Source: Bimastos eiseni (lineage: Eukaryota > Annelida > Clitellata > Crassiclitellata > Lumbricidae). Taken from it: DNA of 64,000 bases. Where the stretch lies: the NCBI GenBank assembly GCA_959347315.1, contig OY365810.1, positions 9,023,647 to 9,087,646 on the forward strand, given 5' to 3'. Both the position numbers and the translations under genes were made by a program. The notes beneath the pieces are model-generated. The model saw nothing but the letters and a program-made list of their open reading frames with translations. It was not told where the DNA came from and made no database searches. Shown in pieces: positions 11,986-22,090 of this stretch. Each line of letters begins with the position of its first letter. Within the stretch, counting starts at the first letter, position 1.

Positions 11986-12697
11986 CCCTGATAAAACGCT
12001 GAGACTTGCCTACGCAGAAGTGACTACAGTTGGTACGTTTGAAGGGAAGGCAGGATATCATAAACGTTATTATCGGAAATCACAATAGGCCTATACGGAC
12101 CGCGGTTAACATTGTCAATTGCAACATCTACATCAAAGCGCAATTAGTGTGACCGAGGGTTTATCAGTTGTTCTCAGAGAGGTGGAGAACGAACAAAGTT
12201 GCTGTGGAGTGGTCCCTCGTGGAAATACGAACAAAGAGTTGGAAGAAGGACATTTTTGTCAAGATAGAGCACAAAGCGGTATCCCAACAGTCCTCATGCA
12301 TGTAGCAATCTTTGATAAACGCAACGGTTACAATACACCTCAAGTTATGGTTAGCTCAATAGCAGCAGGTCTCTACAATAGGTGCGGTTTTTATAGATCA
12401 GTAAAGTTGAATGGAATAACTCAAATTATCGTCAATGCTTATAAAACTGGACAACTACAATAGACAAAGTTATTTGCAAAATTAATAAACGATAATATTA
12501 TGTATGCCCAAAATGTATCATCGAATGTAAATTTTCAGGTCCTGAGATACGAAAATGAGCAAAAAGCAGAATACAAAAAGTTGAATTATGTAATATTGAA
12601 CAATATACTCTCGATAAGAAAAGATATTCATAGAGAAAAAAATTTGAAGCAAATATCTTGTTAGCTTAAAGTAAAAATTCTTGGTTACATAAATCAT
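11986..12697. other. Intergenic, no supported gene
   Basis: A plus-strand frame of 114 codons at 12119-12463 begins only at a non-ATG codon and has no recognisable domain or splice support. It is not called as a gene. Confidence 0.4.
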
Positions 12698-13581
12698 TTA
12701 AAATCCAAAAAGTAAAATTTGCCCGTCTACAAATTTCTTCGTCGCAGAATCCCATCCGTTATCAGCCACAAACAATCGACCAACTGCGTCATCCAGAAGA
12801 ATCCTATTTGGATGTCGCAATTTGTGTTCTTTTTTGTTTGAAATTATTTCTACTTTGAATTCTAAATCCTGATCTAATAACAAAACTCGACTGTTCCCTT
12901 GATCAGCGACCATTACATATCCATTTTTATCAACCGAAAAATAGCTAACACCATTAATTTGTCTGATGTGAGATCCACATTTTCCATCGAATGACTTCTT
13001 AAGCTTTCCATCTGCATCCACGATACACACTCCATGCTGATCACCCGTTCCATTGCTATGGCTGACCAAGAAATCACCATTGGATAGTTTTATGGCATGC
13101 AATGGATAACAAATACGTGTGATGGATGAAAGAATGATTTCTCTGACCAACTGTCCATCTGGCGAATACTCATTTAATTTCTTTTTTATGGAAACAGTTA
13201 AAATAATAGACCCTTCATTTGAAACAGATAGACCACATCCATAATCTGTTGCTGTTGACCACTTCTTTATTACTTTTCCATTTGGATCAACTCTCAGGAT
13301 TTCCTTCGACAGATCATCTCCTTTGAAATCAGCGATATACAGACATTTATTTATGTTGCAGGATCCGATGTCATAGGGTTCAATTAATTCCTTCAAATTC
13401 CATTGACACTTGAAGCTTAATTCTATCGAGTCGTAAACTTCAATTTCTGGACATTTTTCACTAACAACATACAATTCTTTGTCTAAGATCGTCAATCCAC
13501 TGATCGGTTTATTTCCTTCTTTTGCTGCTTTTGTTCTGATTATCTGAACCAAGACTGGATCTGACTTGTATCGCAGTCTAA
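12698..13581 (-). CDS. NHL-repeat beta-propeller terminal exon of the CARD/TRIM-NHL gene
   Basis: Intact exon of about 294 codons after a phase-1 acceptor (TTTTTCAG, AG at 13583-13582), with a stop at 12698. Blade motifs are clear: D-K-E-L-Y-V-V-S-E, L-Y-I-A-D-F, L-R-V-D-P-N-G-K, L-N-E-Y-S-P-D-G-Q-L, Y-V-M-V-A-D-Q-G-N-S-R and G-R-L-F-V-A-D-N. It is preceded on the same strand by a short coiled-coil exon (14298), a long coiled-coil exon (15867-15322), the B-box exon (16962-16160), a CARD exon (17328-16996) and a start exon (18386-18374). It is therefore the likely 3' end of that gene, although the splice out of the B-box exon is unresolved. Confidence 0.82.
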
Positions 13582-13640
13582 CTGAAAAATAAATGAAACG
13601 GTCGTTAATCATTCAATTTTCTTTAACTACCACAGGTAAG

Positions 13641-13744
13641 AAACCTGGCGCTACATCAACATCATAACATGCTCCAAATCACAAGAATTGGAGTCAAGCG
13701 CCTTGAAGCAAGCAATCGCGGTGGCGGCACTGTTGATGATGGTG
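13641..13744. repeat. Inverted repeat arm (left), about 105 bp
   Basis: The reverse complement of this segment matches 14823-14929 at roughly 90 percent. The arms share the core GCTCCAAATCACAAGAATTG and flank a spacer of about 1.08 kb between the NHL exon and the coiled-coil exons. Confidence 0.8.
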
Positions 13745-14175
13745 CGCTTAAACAATGTTGCTTTAAAGGCCTACAGTTCCCAAGATATAATTTCATTTCC
13801 ATTATAATTATTTGGTTTATTCTAAGCCTCTAGACCGCATTGTATATATCTCGACAATGTTTTGGTATTTCTTCAAAACCATTATTGCATCTGCGCATGG
13901 CAACACTACACGTAATGAAACATCTTGTACTAGGCCTATTGTATTTTGATAAGTGCATTACGAATAGCAGAATTGCGCAATCGTCGGCGACTCTAGAATC
14001 CCTATGTTTAATTGTGTAATATTTAAATACGTTTGTGACTATTAGTCACTCTTTGGAATATTTGAAATATGGGATAGGCAGTAAGCCCGATCTGAATTTA
14101 GATTGAATGAGCATGAAGGCGGAGGTGGCGGAACCGCATGACAGCCAACTGCAAAAATCCCAAAATCGCAACAAT

Positions 14176-14298
14176 ATTAAACGTTTTCTCTAACTACAAT
14201 TGAAATCACTTTCGTGAAATTCCCAATCATCAATTGTTCCATCTCGATTCGCTCTTGTTTCAGTTTCTGTTCAAGGTTCATAAAATTGGTTTTGTTAT
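14176..14298 (-). CDS. Possible short coiled-coil exon
   Basis: After a TACAG acceptor (AG at 14300-14299) the phase-1 frame reads a charged helix containing L-E-Q-K-L-K-Q-E-R-I-E-M-E-Q-L. It is clearly related to the short exon at 20704-20600. The 3' boundary is doubtful: the paralog has a clean phase-1 GTAGAT donor, but here the matching position reads GTTTAA. If the exon is used, its donor is weak or shifted, and if not used the gene skips it. Confidence 0.42.
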
Positions 14299-14822
14299 CT
14301 GTAGGTCTAAATTGACTGTCTTGCATTTGTATAATCAACGTTTTAGTCGCCAATTTGTGGATGTTTTTTTTTCGAATGTGACCGCAAACTGACCAGGATA
14401 TAATTAGTGCCAGCAGCCTTGCTGTACTTTGATAATCCAGCACTGTCCCCGTTCGGCCCTCTAGTGCATCACATCAAATGTTATAGATGAGCATCACATT
14501 GCATTTTCATGTAAGGCTACATGATTTTATGCTTGCAAACATGTATTAATACGCATAGGCCAATTATATAAAATGGGCGTCGTGTTCCGGGGCGTTTCTA
14601 TAGCACGTGAGTTGGCCTACTCGCACGTCTAATGTTTTGGTGCCAGGACGAATACCATCAAATATGGTCGTAGTCAGACTAACTGTCGTTAGTGCCACCA
14701 TGTCATGTTTGCAACGGCTTCTATTGTCTCCTTCTGGGATCACGCGTCATGTGTATTTTTGGCTAATTATATCATGGTGAATGTGGGCCTTTAAATGAGA
14801 GGCAAGCTACATTGTTTAAAAA

Positions 14823-14929
14823 CACCATCATCACCAGCGGCGCTACCACGATTGCTTGCTTCAAGGCGTTTGACTCCAATTCTTGTGATTTGGAGCATGT
14901 TATGATGATGTTGATGTAACGCCAGGTTT
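14823..14929. repeat. Inverted repeat arm (right)
   Basis: Reverse-complement partner of 13641-13744. With it, the transcript of this intron could form a long hairpin. Nothing else is recognised between 14300 and 15321. Confidence 0.8.
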
Positions 14930-15321
14930 CGTATCGTAGTAACAGAAATTTGCCTAAATCTGTTAGTTCGGTTGAAGTCACATTTTCAGTTTTCAGACAT
15001 CGCGTCTGCATCTTTTATAGCATAGCTAATTATTTGTCTATTACTAATAATTCTACGCGCATCCTTAGACTTAACCAAAGTCCTTAGAAGCTGCTAAGCC
15101 AACAATGACAAGAGCACTTAAGTTAGATGTCCATGGATAACCATGAACAGACATATTGAGCAATATGTTTGGATCTTTAAAATGAATTGAGCAACATAAG
15201 CATAGATGCATTAACTTATAACGCAGGCTCCAAAGCTCGCAAAGACCAGGGCCGTACCGAGCTATAATTGTGCCCTGTGCGTAGCATCAATTTGGCGCCT
15301 CCACATTTTAGTTTTACTTAC

Positions 15322-15867
15322 CTTTCGTCGTCTCTAGTTCTTGCCTGAGTTTTTCCACGTCGTCTTCTAATGTTCCGACTGTCGTTTTATACATGTTCAC
15401 TTCTTGTACGAGAAGTCTGATCATGGCATTAAGCAAAATGTTGGTCCATTTTTCTGTATCCAGGTTCTGCTTAAGTTTGTCTTTGTCAGATTGAACCGAA
15501 TCGATAGCTATTTTTTTCTTATCTAAGTCCTGTTTAAGTTGATCGATTTTTTCATCCAATTTCTGCTTCAGTCTGTCACTGTTCACTTGGATTGTACTAA
15601 TGATTGTTTTGTTGCTGTCCAGCTCGTGTTTCAGTTTCTCTGTCTCTGAGTCATAATCAGCTTTATTCTTATCCAACTCATCTTTCAAATTCTTATTACT
15701 CAGCATTTCCGTATTAACACTAATTCTGAGCTGCTCGTTTGATAAATGCAAACTCTCTTTCTCTGATCGCTCGATTTCGATTTCTTTTCTTAGAAGATCA
15801 ATTTCGCTGCTTTGTTCATCTAATAGACTCTGTTTACTTCTTTTCTTTACCTTCGAGTCACCATCTT
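15322..15867 (-). CDS. Coiled-coil exon of the CARD/TRIM-NHL gene
   Basis: A 546-nt exon, open throughout, lies between a strong acceptor (TTTTTCTTTCAG, AG at 15869-15868) and a strong donor (GGTAAGT, GT at 15321-15320). It enters and leaves in phase 1. The encoded segment of about 181 residues is a highly charged, heptad-like coiled coil with runs such as K-L-K-H-E-L-D-S-N-K and K-L-R-Q-E-L-E-T-T-K. Such a segment would serve oligomerisation between the B-boxes and the NHL propeller. Three decayed paralogs lie at 11608-11233, 21492-20976 and 24406-23950, so this is the only intact copy in the window. Confidence 0.75.
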
Positions 15868-16159
15868 CTGAAAGAAAAAGGACAACTTTATCACTCCATG
15901 ATAATATTGTATCATGAGCTGGAAACGCACTTGGCTTTTGTGCGCTACACGTACGCATTCTATTCTTGTCAATCACAGGCATATGGCTATGAAAATCGTA
16001 AACTCCAAACCTCTTCTGAACCAATGGTAAAAAACTCGCAGCGCACTATGCAGTTTATTTATGAACGCTGTGTCAAATCATGGAAATTATCCGAAGAGTA
16101 GTCCAAAGTAGGTCCGAGTCTGTTTTAGAGTCAGATGGTCAGAGAATTTAGAATGGCTG

Positions 16160-16962
16160 TTAAGGCGGGAGTAGTTTTCTGAAGTGGAAATTGAAAGATT
16201 GAATTGCTCTTTCTGTGGTAGGTTTGCATTGTTCTTGCAACTCCGCCGCTCTTGCAGATAAGTCAGAAAATGCGCGACATATATCGCTAGCTGATCCTTT
16301 GGCAATTATCTGCTGAGAGTAAGAATTGTACGTTTCTAAACTAGATAGATATGTATCAATGTCACCTGTTTCCATTTGGATTTCTTTCAGTTGCCTTTGC
16401 CTTATCAAACATAGACCTTGTATTAGAGAATGTGCATGCTCATCTGCAAGCTTCTTCACTTCATCCTTTCGTTTCTCTGTCTGGCATTCTAAAGTCTCAA
16501 CCATATTCTTTGTGTCTTCCATTACTTTCATTAGTGCTACCTTTCTCGCCTCAGCTTTAGTTTTGCATTCAGTTATTGCTTTTGCATTGCTTTCCATCTG
16601 TTTCTAAAAGCCATCCACGAATTTTCTAACATCAGAACCTTCGTGATTCTTGTGTTCGTCAATGAAGCACATGGCGCAAATGATAGTTTTACAACTAGCA
16701 CAATATACATCCAGAGCCCTTTGTTCATGCAGTTCACAAACACTTGGAACCTGGTCCATCATCACATATTGATGTTCAGTCAATGGCTTCAAATTATGAT
16801 TCTTTGTAAATCTTAATTTTCCATGTGCTTTGCTGCATTTCTCGCACAAATTGTACTTGCATTCAACACAGTATTTATCAGCTGCTGGAATTTCATTTCC
16901 TGTTTCTTCTTTATTATCATCTAGACAAGCATCGCATATTACTTTGCCGACTTGGTAATGTG
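16160..16962 (-). CDS. B-box 1, B-box 2 and coiled-coil exon with an internal nonsense codon
   Basis: The exon begins after an ATTCTTAG acceptor (AG at 16964-16963). It reads A-H-Y-Q-V-G-K-V-I-C-D-A-C, entering B-box 1. B-box 2 (C-E-L-H...C-A-S-C...C...H-K-N-H) and a long coiled coil follow. It aligns along its length with the RING gene at 1-720. At 16606-16604 the codon is TAG where the paralog has CAG (F-Q-K-Q-M), and the frame then stays open to a TAA at 16162-16160. Joined to the CARD and start exons, the model has 382 codons with the TAG at codon 235. No good splice donor precedes the final stop, so this may be a terminal exon (AATAAA near 16050) or the donor may be internal. Either the gene is a pseudogene, or the TAG is a polymorphism or base error. 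Confidence 0.72.
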
Positions 16963-16995
16963 CTAAGAATATTTATATGAAATAGAAAAACTTAC
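16963..16995 (-). other. Predicted 33-nt intron between CARD and B-box exons
   Basis: The minus strand has GTAAGTTTTTC at the 5' end and ATATTCTTAG at the 3' end, 33 nt apart. Read through, the segment has an in-frame TAA. Removed, it joins CARD to B-box in frame (phase 1). The decayed paralog keeps a GT...CCTAG version of about 31 nt at 21757-21727, which argues that it is a real, inherited intron. Confidence 0.6.
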
Positions 16996-17328
16996 CCCGT
17001 AAGCTTAATTCTGTGTCCTGCTGTACATATAATCCGTATCCTGATTCTTGGTTGTCAATGTATTTGAGTAAGTAGTGATCTCGTTCACTTAGTGCATCCC
17101 TTACAACTAGAAATGCTTTAGGGTGCTGCGTGGAAAATAGATAGTTGAGGAGACCTCGACATCTGTCAGGAATTGTTGGATTATCATGGCGGATCCTCTC
17201 CCATTGCTCGACAGAGATGACTCCTTCTTGCACCAACCAATCACTTAGTCGAACTGGATCAACATCGATCACGAATCTAGCATATACGTTCAGAATCCGA
17301 TGCTTTATCTCGTCATTGGGCGTCGACC
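16996..17328 (-). CDS. CARD (death-fold) exon
   Basis: A 333-nt phase 1-1 exon lies between an acceptor (GGTTTTAG, AG at 17330-17329) and a GTAAGT donor (GT at 16995-16994). The encoded segment of about 111 residues matches the CARD pattern: an acidic first helix ending V-D-P-V-R-L, then L-S-D-W-L-V-Q-E-G-V-I-S, E-Q-W-E-R-I, then D-R-C-R-G-L-L-N-Y-L and A-F-L-V-V-R-D-A-L. CARDs assemble with other CARDs in apoptosis and innate immune signalling. Here it precedes B-boxes, where TRIM proteins normally carry a RING. A near-identical copy with a stop codon is at 21758-22090. The CARD assignment rests on pattern recognition; another death-fold family member such as DEATH or DED is less likely. Confidence 0.75.
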
Positions 17329-18373
17329 CTAAAACCAGGATGTAAAGATATACAGCAATGAACAATCCATTCTCTAACAGACTCTCAGCATATAATAGTT
17401 ACTGTTAATACATATTCCATCGAAATCAGTTGCAAAGCTTTTAATGATCCTGTAATAAATTACATAAAATGAGATGAAAATTTCCGATTAGCTGAAGTAA
17501 TCCAATTTGATGCGTTAGAATTTAGCTTCGGAAACATATTCAGAACGTTTCACGCGCTGAAAGTTGGTAGGCCAACTATTGATGACCATAATATGTGTGA
17601 CTAAGATGAATTCGTGGCCTTTCTTTTACGTCTCAACATACAACTAGATTAGTAACTTAGACGTGCCTTAAATTCATCCACTTCGTTGCTGTGGATATTT
17701 TTGTCTTTGGAGGTCATCAATGTCTCTAATCAGTAGGCTACAATCGTCGGTGGTTGGGAACTTGGGCATAACTATACGCGCAGTAAAGTAGACCCTAAGT
17801 GGATCAGTCCGACCTCCTTTGATCATCGCTTTTAATGTTTATTGTCTAGATCGAGTTGAATTTGTGTTCAATATTTATGATATCTTTCTCAAACAGTTAC
17901 ATATTAACACACCCTCTTCGAAGGTCAACACTCCGCAGTGTTACTATAGTACATAATATATTTATATATAAGAGGGTTTAGAACACACAACAACAAAGGC
18001 CGACCAGCCGTTCCATTCCCTAGGCGGAGTTGATAAAATGAGAAGTAGAATTTGACCGCTATATTGTTAAACTCACCTCCGTTAATTAATAACCCCTTGT
18101 GATAATTCGTTCGTCGTACGGCTGCTTACAATCACTCTGCGGTGTCAGCTTGAATTAATAATGAACACGAATTTAATGAATTATTAAAAATGAAAGGTAC
18201 ATGGCGAAACAGAAAGGCATAGAATGTTGAGACACTGGACGCAAAAGAAACGTTGTCAGTCGCTTATTTTAAGTATGGAAACTAAAGATAACATCTTTTG
18301 TTTCCATACTTCTGACGTCTCTAATGTTATCAGAGGCATCTTCCTAAAATAAAATCTGTATAGAAATCCTTAC
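17329..18373. other. Intron 1 of the CARD gene
   Basis: No coding sequence is seen. Parts resemble the intron of the decayed copy at 22091-22902. The two introns share the acceptor region but have diverged in length and content. Confidence 0.45.
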
Positions 18374-18386
18374 TTGAATATGCCAT
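18374..18386 (-). CDS. Start exon of the CARD gene (MAYS)
   Basis: An ATG at 18386-18384 in a good context (A at -3, G at +4) is followed by four codons and one base, then a GTAAGG donor (GT at 18373-18372). The phase matches the CARD exon exactly and gives M-A-Y-S-R-S-T-P-N-D-E. The same exon with the same boundaries is kept at 22915-22903. Upstream sequence shared by the two copies (to about 18425) may be 5' UTR. Confidence 0.62.
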
Positions 18387-18937
18387 TCTCCTTGTTGACG
18401 GGCTTCAATTCCGATCACGTGTCGTCTACCTGTGAAACAATGGGATTTCCTCTTACTGATATAAGATAAGCCAAATGACGTAATGCTTCAAACAGTACTA
18501 TTAAATTTGCCTCAACTTGATCACTGAACTTGTCTGCTGATTTTCTACCCAGTTCTATGCTATCTTCCGCCTTCCAATCGCTCTCTTCCCATATGGAGCC
18601 GCCTTGTCAGCTCTTCGGCCTCCATCTCTTCCTGTTCTCCTGGAAACTTGTCATGGACCTCCGTTATATATCTCCTCGAAACCAAACAGATGAGCACCAG
18701 ACTATATAAACACAACACATTTATTTCTATATTATGAGCTACACTTAGTGCCGTGCGCTTAAATCCTAATTAGAAACATGGAGATTTTGAGTCTATTTGT
18801 AATCTTGGATCATATTGACTCTGTCGGGCAGTTACAAGCCATTAAAGTGGCGAGCGAGGTAATAGCTTCTTGTATATTTGTCTCAATCGGTTCATAGCTA
18901 ATGATTACATTTGTCTATATTTTGAGTCTAAGCAATA
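18387..18937. other. Upstream region of the CARD gene
   Basis: About 18387-18690 is homologous to 22916-23384, so it was duplicated together with the CARD exons and probably holds the promoter. No TATA box or other defined promoter element is convincing. Confidence 0.4.
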
Positions 18938-19312
18938 TCACATGATGGAATTTTTTTTAGCAGTTTCTTCAGTCTCATCCTCCAGACATGCATCACACAA
19001 CGTTGTAACTGCTTGAGAAGAAGCTGAAATATTTGTCAGTTTCATCAGCTTTTCGATGAAGAATTTCTTAGGCAGTCCAGGAAATCCTTCCTTTGGAATC
19101 TTGAACATTCGTCTACAAATTGGGCAAGGCATCTCATCTCCAGGTTTTTTGTTGTTTTTGTCTCCAGTCTCTTGGATACATTTCATGCAAAATGTGTGAA
19201 TACATGGCAATGCTTTCGGATTGGTGTAGACTTCAGTGCATATGCAACACGTAGTAATATCATCGAGCTCTTCGTTTTTAATATTGCCACTGTCCAAATC
19301 TTTAGAAGCCAT
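18938..19312 (-). pseudogene. Truncated RING exon (TRIM-like)
   Basis: From an ATG at 19312 the frame encodes the same RING as 1-1083 (C3HC4 intact) and the linker into B-box 1 (C-D-A-C-L-E-D). It then runs through an A-rich junction into a stop at 18938. The break coincides with the edge of the segmental duplication (about 18952), so the B-box half was never copied or was lost. A truncated RING-only protein of 124 residues could still be made, but pseudogene status is more likely. Confidence 0.75.
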
Positions 19313-20672
19313 TTGATGTACTAGGTTCACTGTAGTTCGCAAAATCGAAAGCACTTTCGATTTCACTACTGGTAGGGGTCGTTGGCAATCAAACGTAGGC
19401 TTACATGCTCTGAATGACTGTAGGCCTATACGTAGCAAGTTTGATTATTAATTTAATTGGCATAAAAAGCGATCTCTAACAAATATTGTCTACCTGAACG
19501 CAGCTCTAATTTCGATCGAAGTAAACAGTATCAGCTGTAAAATAAACTCTTGAATATCTATAGTGGTATTATAGTATATCCTGATAGACCTCGATGTTGT
19601 GCTCCACTAAGTATTGTAGCATCCCTATTCGTAGCTCTGAAGGTCCTATTTATAGGTTGCTCTTTGATCTGTTGACATTGTATAGTAGATGAATGCTCAT
19701 ATAGCGCAAGACGCGGTAGATCCTCGCCCTGCAGTTCGTCAGATGAATGCAGTTATTTAAGTAATTTTAATGATAGCCATCTCCTCGGTTTGATCCTCCT
19801 TTCTGCATTTCTTGTTGTAATTCAAAGGCAGCTACCTTTTCGATTATGTCGACTCGATTTCTCTGTTATTTCAATGTTGAAGTCAACATGTTACCACGCA
19901 TAAAAAATTATCTGCCTTTTGTTGTTTAACATTGACTGCTGTCATGTTCGATAAATCTGTGGTGACTGTGGATAGTAGCGAAATAGACATAAACGCATAA
20001 TGTTATTGACGAAATAAGAGTCAAATAATCACTGACTTATATAAACAGATAAAGCCACAATGAACAGCAGAAATGAAGAAGAAAAGACTCGCGGTGCGTC
20101 ATGGGTGTCCACTCGATAATTCGAAAGTTCCATAGTCCGAAGGTACGATAGTCCGAAGATTCTATACTCCGCCATGAACTTAACTATAAGCTGGATTAAT
20201 TGGTGAAAGGAATGTGTAAAACTGGGAGCTGCACTGAGTTGAAAGGAATCATGCCTAAGTGGAAGCTAGATAAATGAGAATAATGGTGCAATCCAGTTTA
20301 TAACCAGACAATTCTTTTCATCAATCCAGCTACTGTTAAAACCGAAATCTTATAACCAATCGACCGGACATCATGCAATGTTCGAACTATCGAACCATCG
20401 GAATATCGAACCATCGGACTATAGACACAGAACCGCGTCAAGTACATTGTCAAAGTTATCGACTAATAGATTGTGGAATGGTGTTGCATTATTAAATGCT
20501 TTGTCCAATCAACGTTTGCGGGAATAAGCACGCAAAACTGCGGTCTTCATTTACGATTTTAGTCATTTATGTTTTTCAATTATCACTTTGAAAATCTACC
20601 GTTTAATCTTCGCCTTTCCTCTGCGCGCACGATCATGAGCTGTTCTTTCGCGACTTGCTCTTCTTTCAGTTT
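18952..20672. repeat. Segmental duplication, copy B
   Basis: Near-identical direct copy of 716-2445, about 18.2 kb away. It contains the truncated RING exon, its 5' flank, the inverted-repeat element and the short coiled-coil exon at 20704-20600 in part. High identity in the non-coding portion suggests a recent event. Confidence 0.88.
20104..20428. repeat. Inverted-repeat element (MITE-like), copy 2
   Basis: Copy of 1864-2205 carried within the segmental duplication, with an internal deletion of about 20 bases relative to copy 1. Confidence 0.7.
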
Positions 20673-20704
20673 CTCTTCAAGTTTCAAAATCTTTCTTTCA
20701 CTAT
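20600..20704 (-). CDS. Short coiled-coil exon (phase 1-1)
   Basis: The exon is 105 nt: acceptor ATTACAG (AG at 20706-20705), donor GGTAGAT (GT at 20599-20598). The helix contains L-E-E-K-L-K-E-E-Q-V-A-K-E-Q and is related to 14298-14176. It follows the decayed coiled-coil exon (21492-20976) in the same order as in the better-preserved gene. No NHL exon follows before the RING copy, so the unit is incomplete. Confidence 0.5.
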
Positions 20705-20975
20705 CTGTAATAACAAAATTACCCAATTGACTTCTTTCAAACCACTTTAATTACACTCAATTGCTATTAAACTGACCAAGAAATGATACGTTGCACACCC
20801 TGAGGGACTTGAAAACTACCCAGTTTGCATAATCATGCCTTATTCATTCAATTCTAAACAGAGATCTGCAATTAGACAACGTTCCAAAGCTACCATCGAC
20901 TTGCACATAATGACAACAGAATCATTACGCCATTGGATCAGATTATATTAGATTTCGTTTTGGCTTTTTACTTAC

Positions 20976-21492
20976 TTGTTTTCGTCGTTTCTAGTTCTTG
21001 CTTGAGTTTCTCCACGTCGTCATCTAGTGTTCCGATTGTCGTTTCATGCATGTTCACTTCTTGTACAAGTTTGCTGTTACTGGTATTAAGCAAATTGTTG
21101 TTCTTATTTTGTTTATCTAGGTCCTGCTTAAGTTGGTTTTTGTAGGCTTGAAGCGTGTGGCTGACAATTTTCTCTTTTTCTAGTTCCTGTTTAAGTTAAT
21201 CAATGTTATTTTGAAGTGAATAGTTTGTCACATTTCCTACATCCAATTCTTGCCTCCGTTGTTCATTGTTTGCCTGAATGTGTCCTTGATTGGCTCATTC
21301 TTGTCTCGCTCGTGTATCCGTCTCTCTGTATGTGAATCATAGCTAGTCTTCTTCTTATCCAGTTCTTCTTTCAAGGTTTCATTTAATGACCTCAAACTTT
21401 CTTCTCTGTTCCTTCGATTTAAATTTCTTTTCTCATGAGATCTATTTCAATTACATTTCCCAAAAATGGACTTTCCTTTGAATCACCTTCTG
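20976..21492 (-). pseudogene. Decayed coiled-coil exon, copy 2
   Basis: Acceptor CTTTCAG (AG at 21494-21493) and donor AAGTAAGT (GT at 20975-20974) are preserved. The frame has several stops and shifts in its first half. The second half still reads K-L-V-Q-E-V-N-M and E-K-L-K-Q-E-L-E-T-T-K, like 15322-15867. Confidence 0.72.
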
Positions 21493-21757
21493 CTGAAAGT
21501 AAGAACGGCAAATTATATGATTTTAAGGTACTCAGCCTTAATTACGTGTCATTTAAATACTGTAACTAGTCGCTTTGTTTATTTTAGTTTTATTACATTA
21601 ATCTTACATGAGAAAGCAATTGACGAAATTTAATATTGCATGTTCAGTATTTTTATTCAGCGTGTCGTTGGTCTAAACTGTTTATAATAGTGAAAATATT
21701 TGCTTAGATTTCGTCTTAGCTATGTGCTAGGAAATTGGTATAAATAGGGACACTAAC

Positions 21758-22090
21758 GTCGTAAACTGAATTCAATGTCCTGTTGTAATCGGAATCCGTA
21801 TCCTGATTCTTGGTAGTCAATGTATTTGAGTAAGTAGTGATCTCGTTCACTTAGTGCATCCCGTACAATTAGAAATGCCTTAGGGTGTTGCGTGGAAAAT
21901 AGATAGTTGAGGAGACCTCGACATCTGTCAGGAATTGTTGAATTATCATGGCGGATCCTCTCCTATTGCTCGACAGAGATGACTCCTTCTTGCACCAACC
22001 AATCACTTAGTCGATTTGGATCAACATCAGACGCAAATTTAACATATACGTTCAGAATCCGATACTTTATCTCGTCATTGGACATGGATC
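21758..22090 (-). pseudogene. CARD exon with nonsense codon, copy 2
   Basis: Same 333-nt length and phase as 16996-17328. The acceptor is ATTAG (AG at 22092-22091) and the donor GTTAGT (GT at 21757-21756). The CARD reads as in copy 1 through V-I-S-V-E-Q, then TAG (21965-21963) where copy 1 has TGG (E-Q-W-E-R-I). After the donor, a 31-nt GT...AG segment and a short, corrupted start of the B-box exon are recognisable. Confidence 0.78.

Noticed and set aside
12119..12463. 114-codon plus frame
   Set aside because: No ATG at its start, no recognised domain and no splice or promoter evidence.
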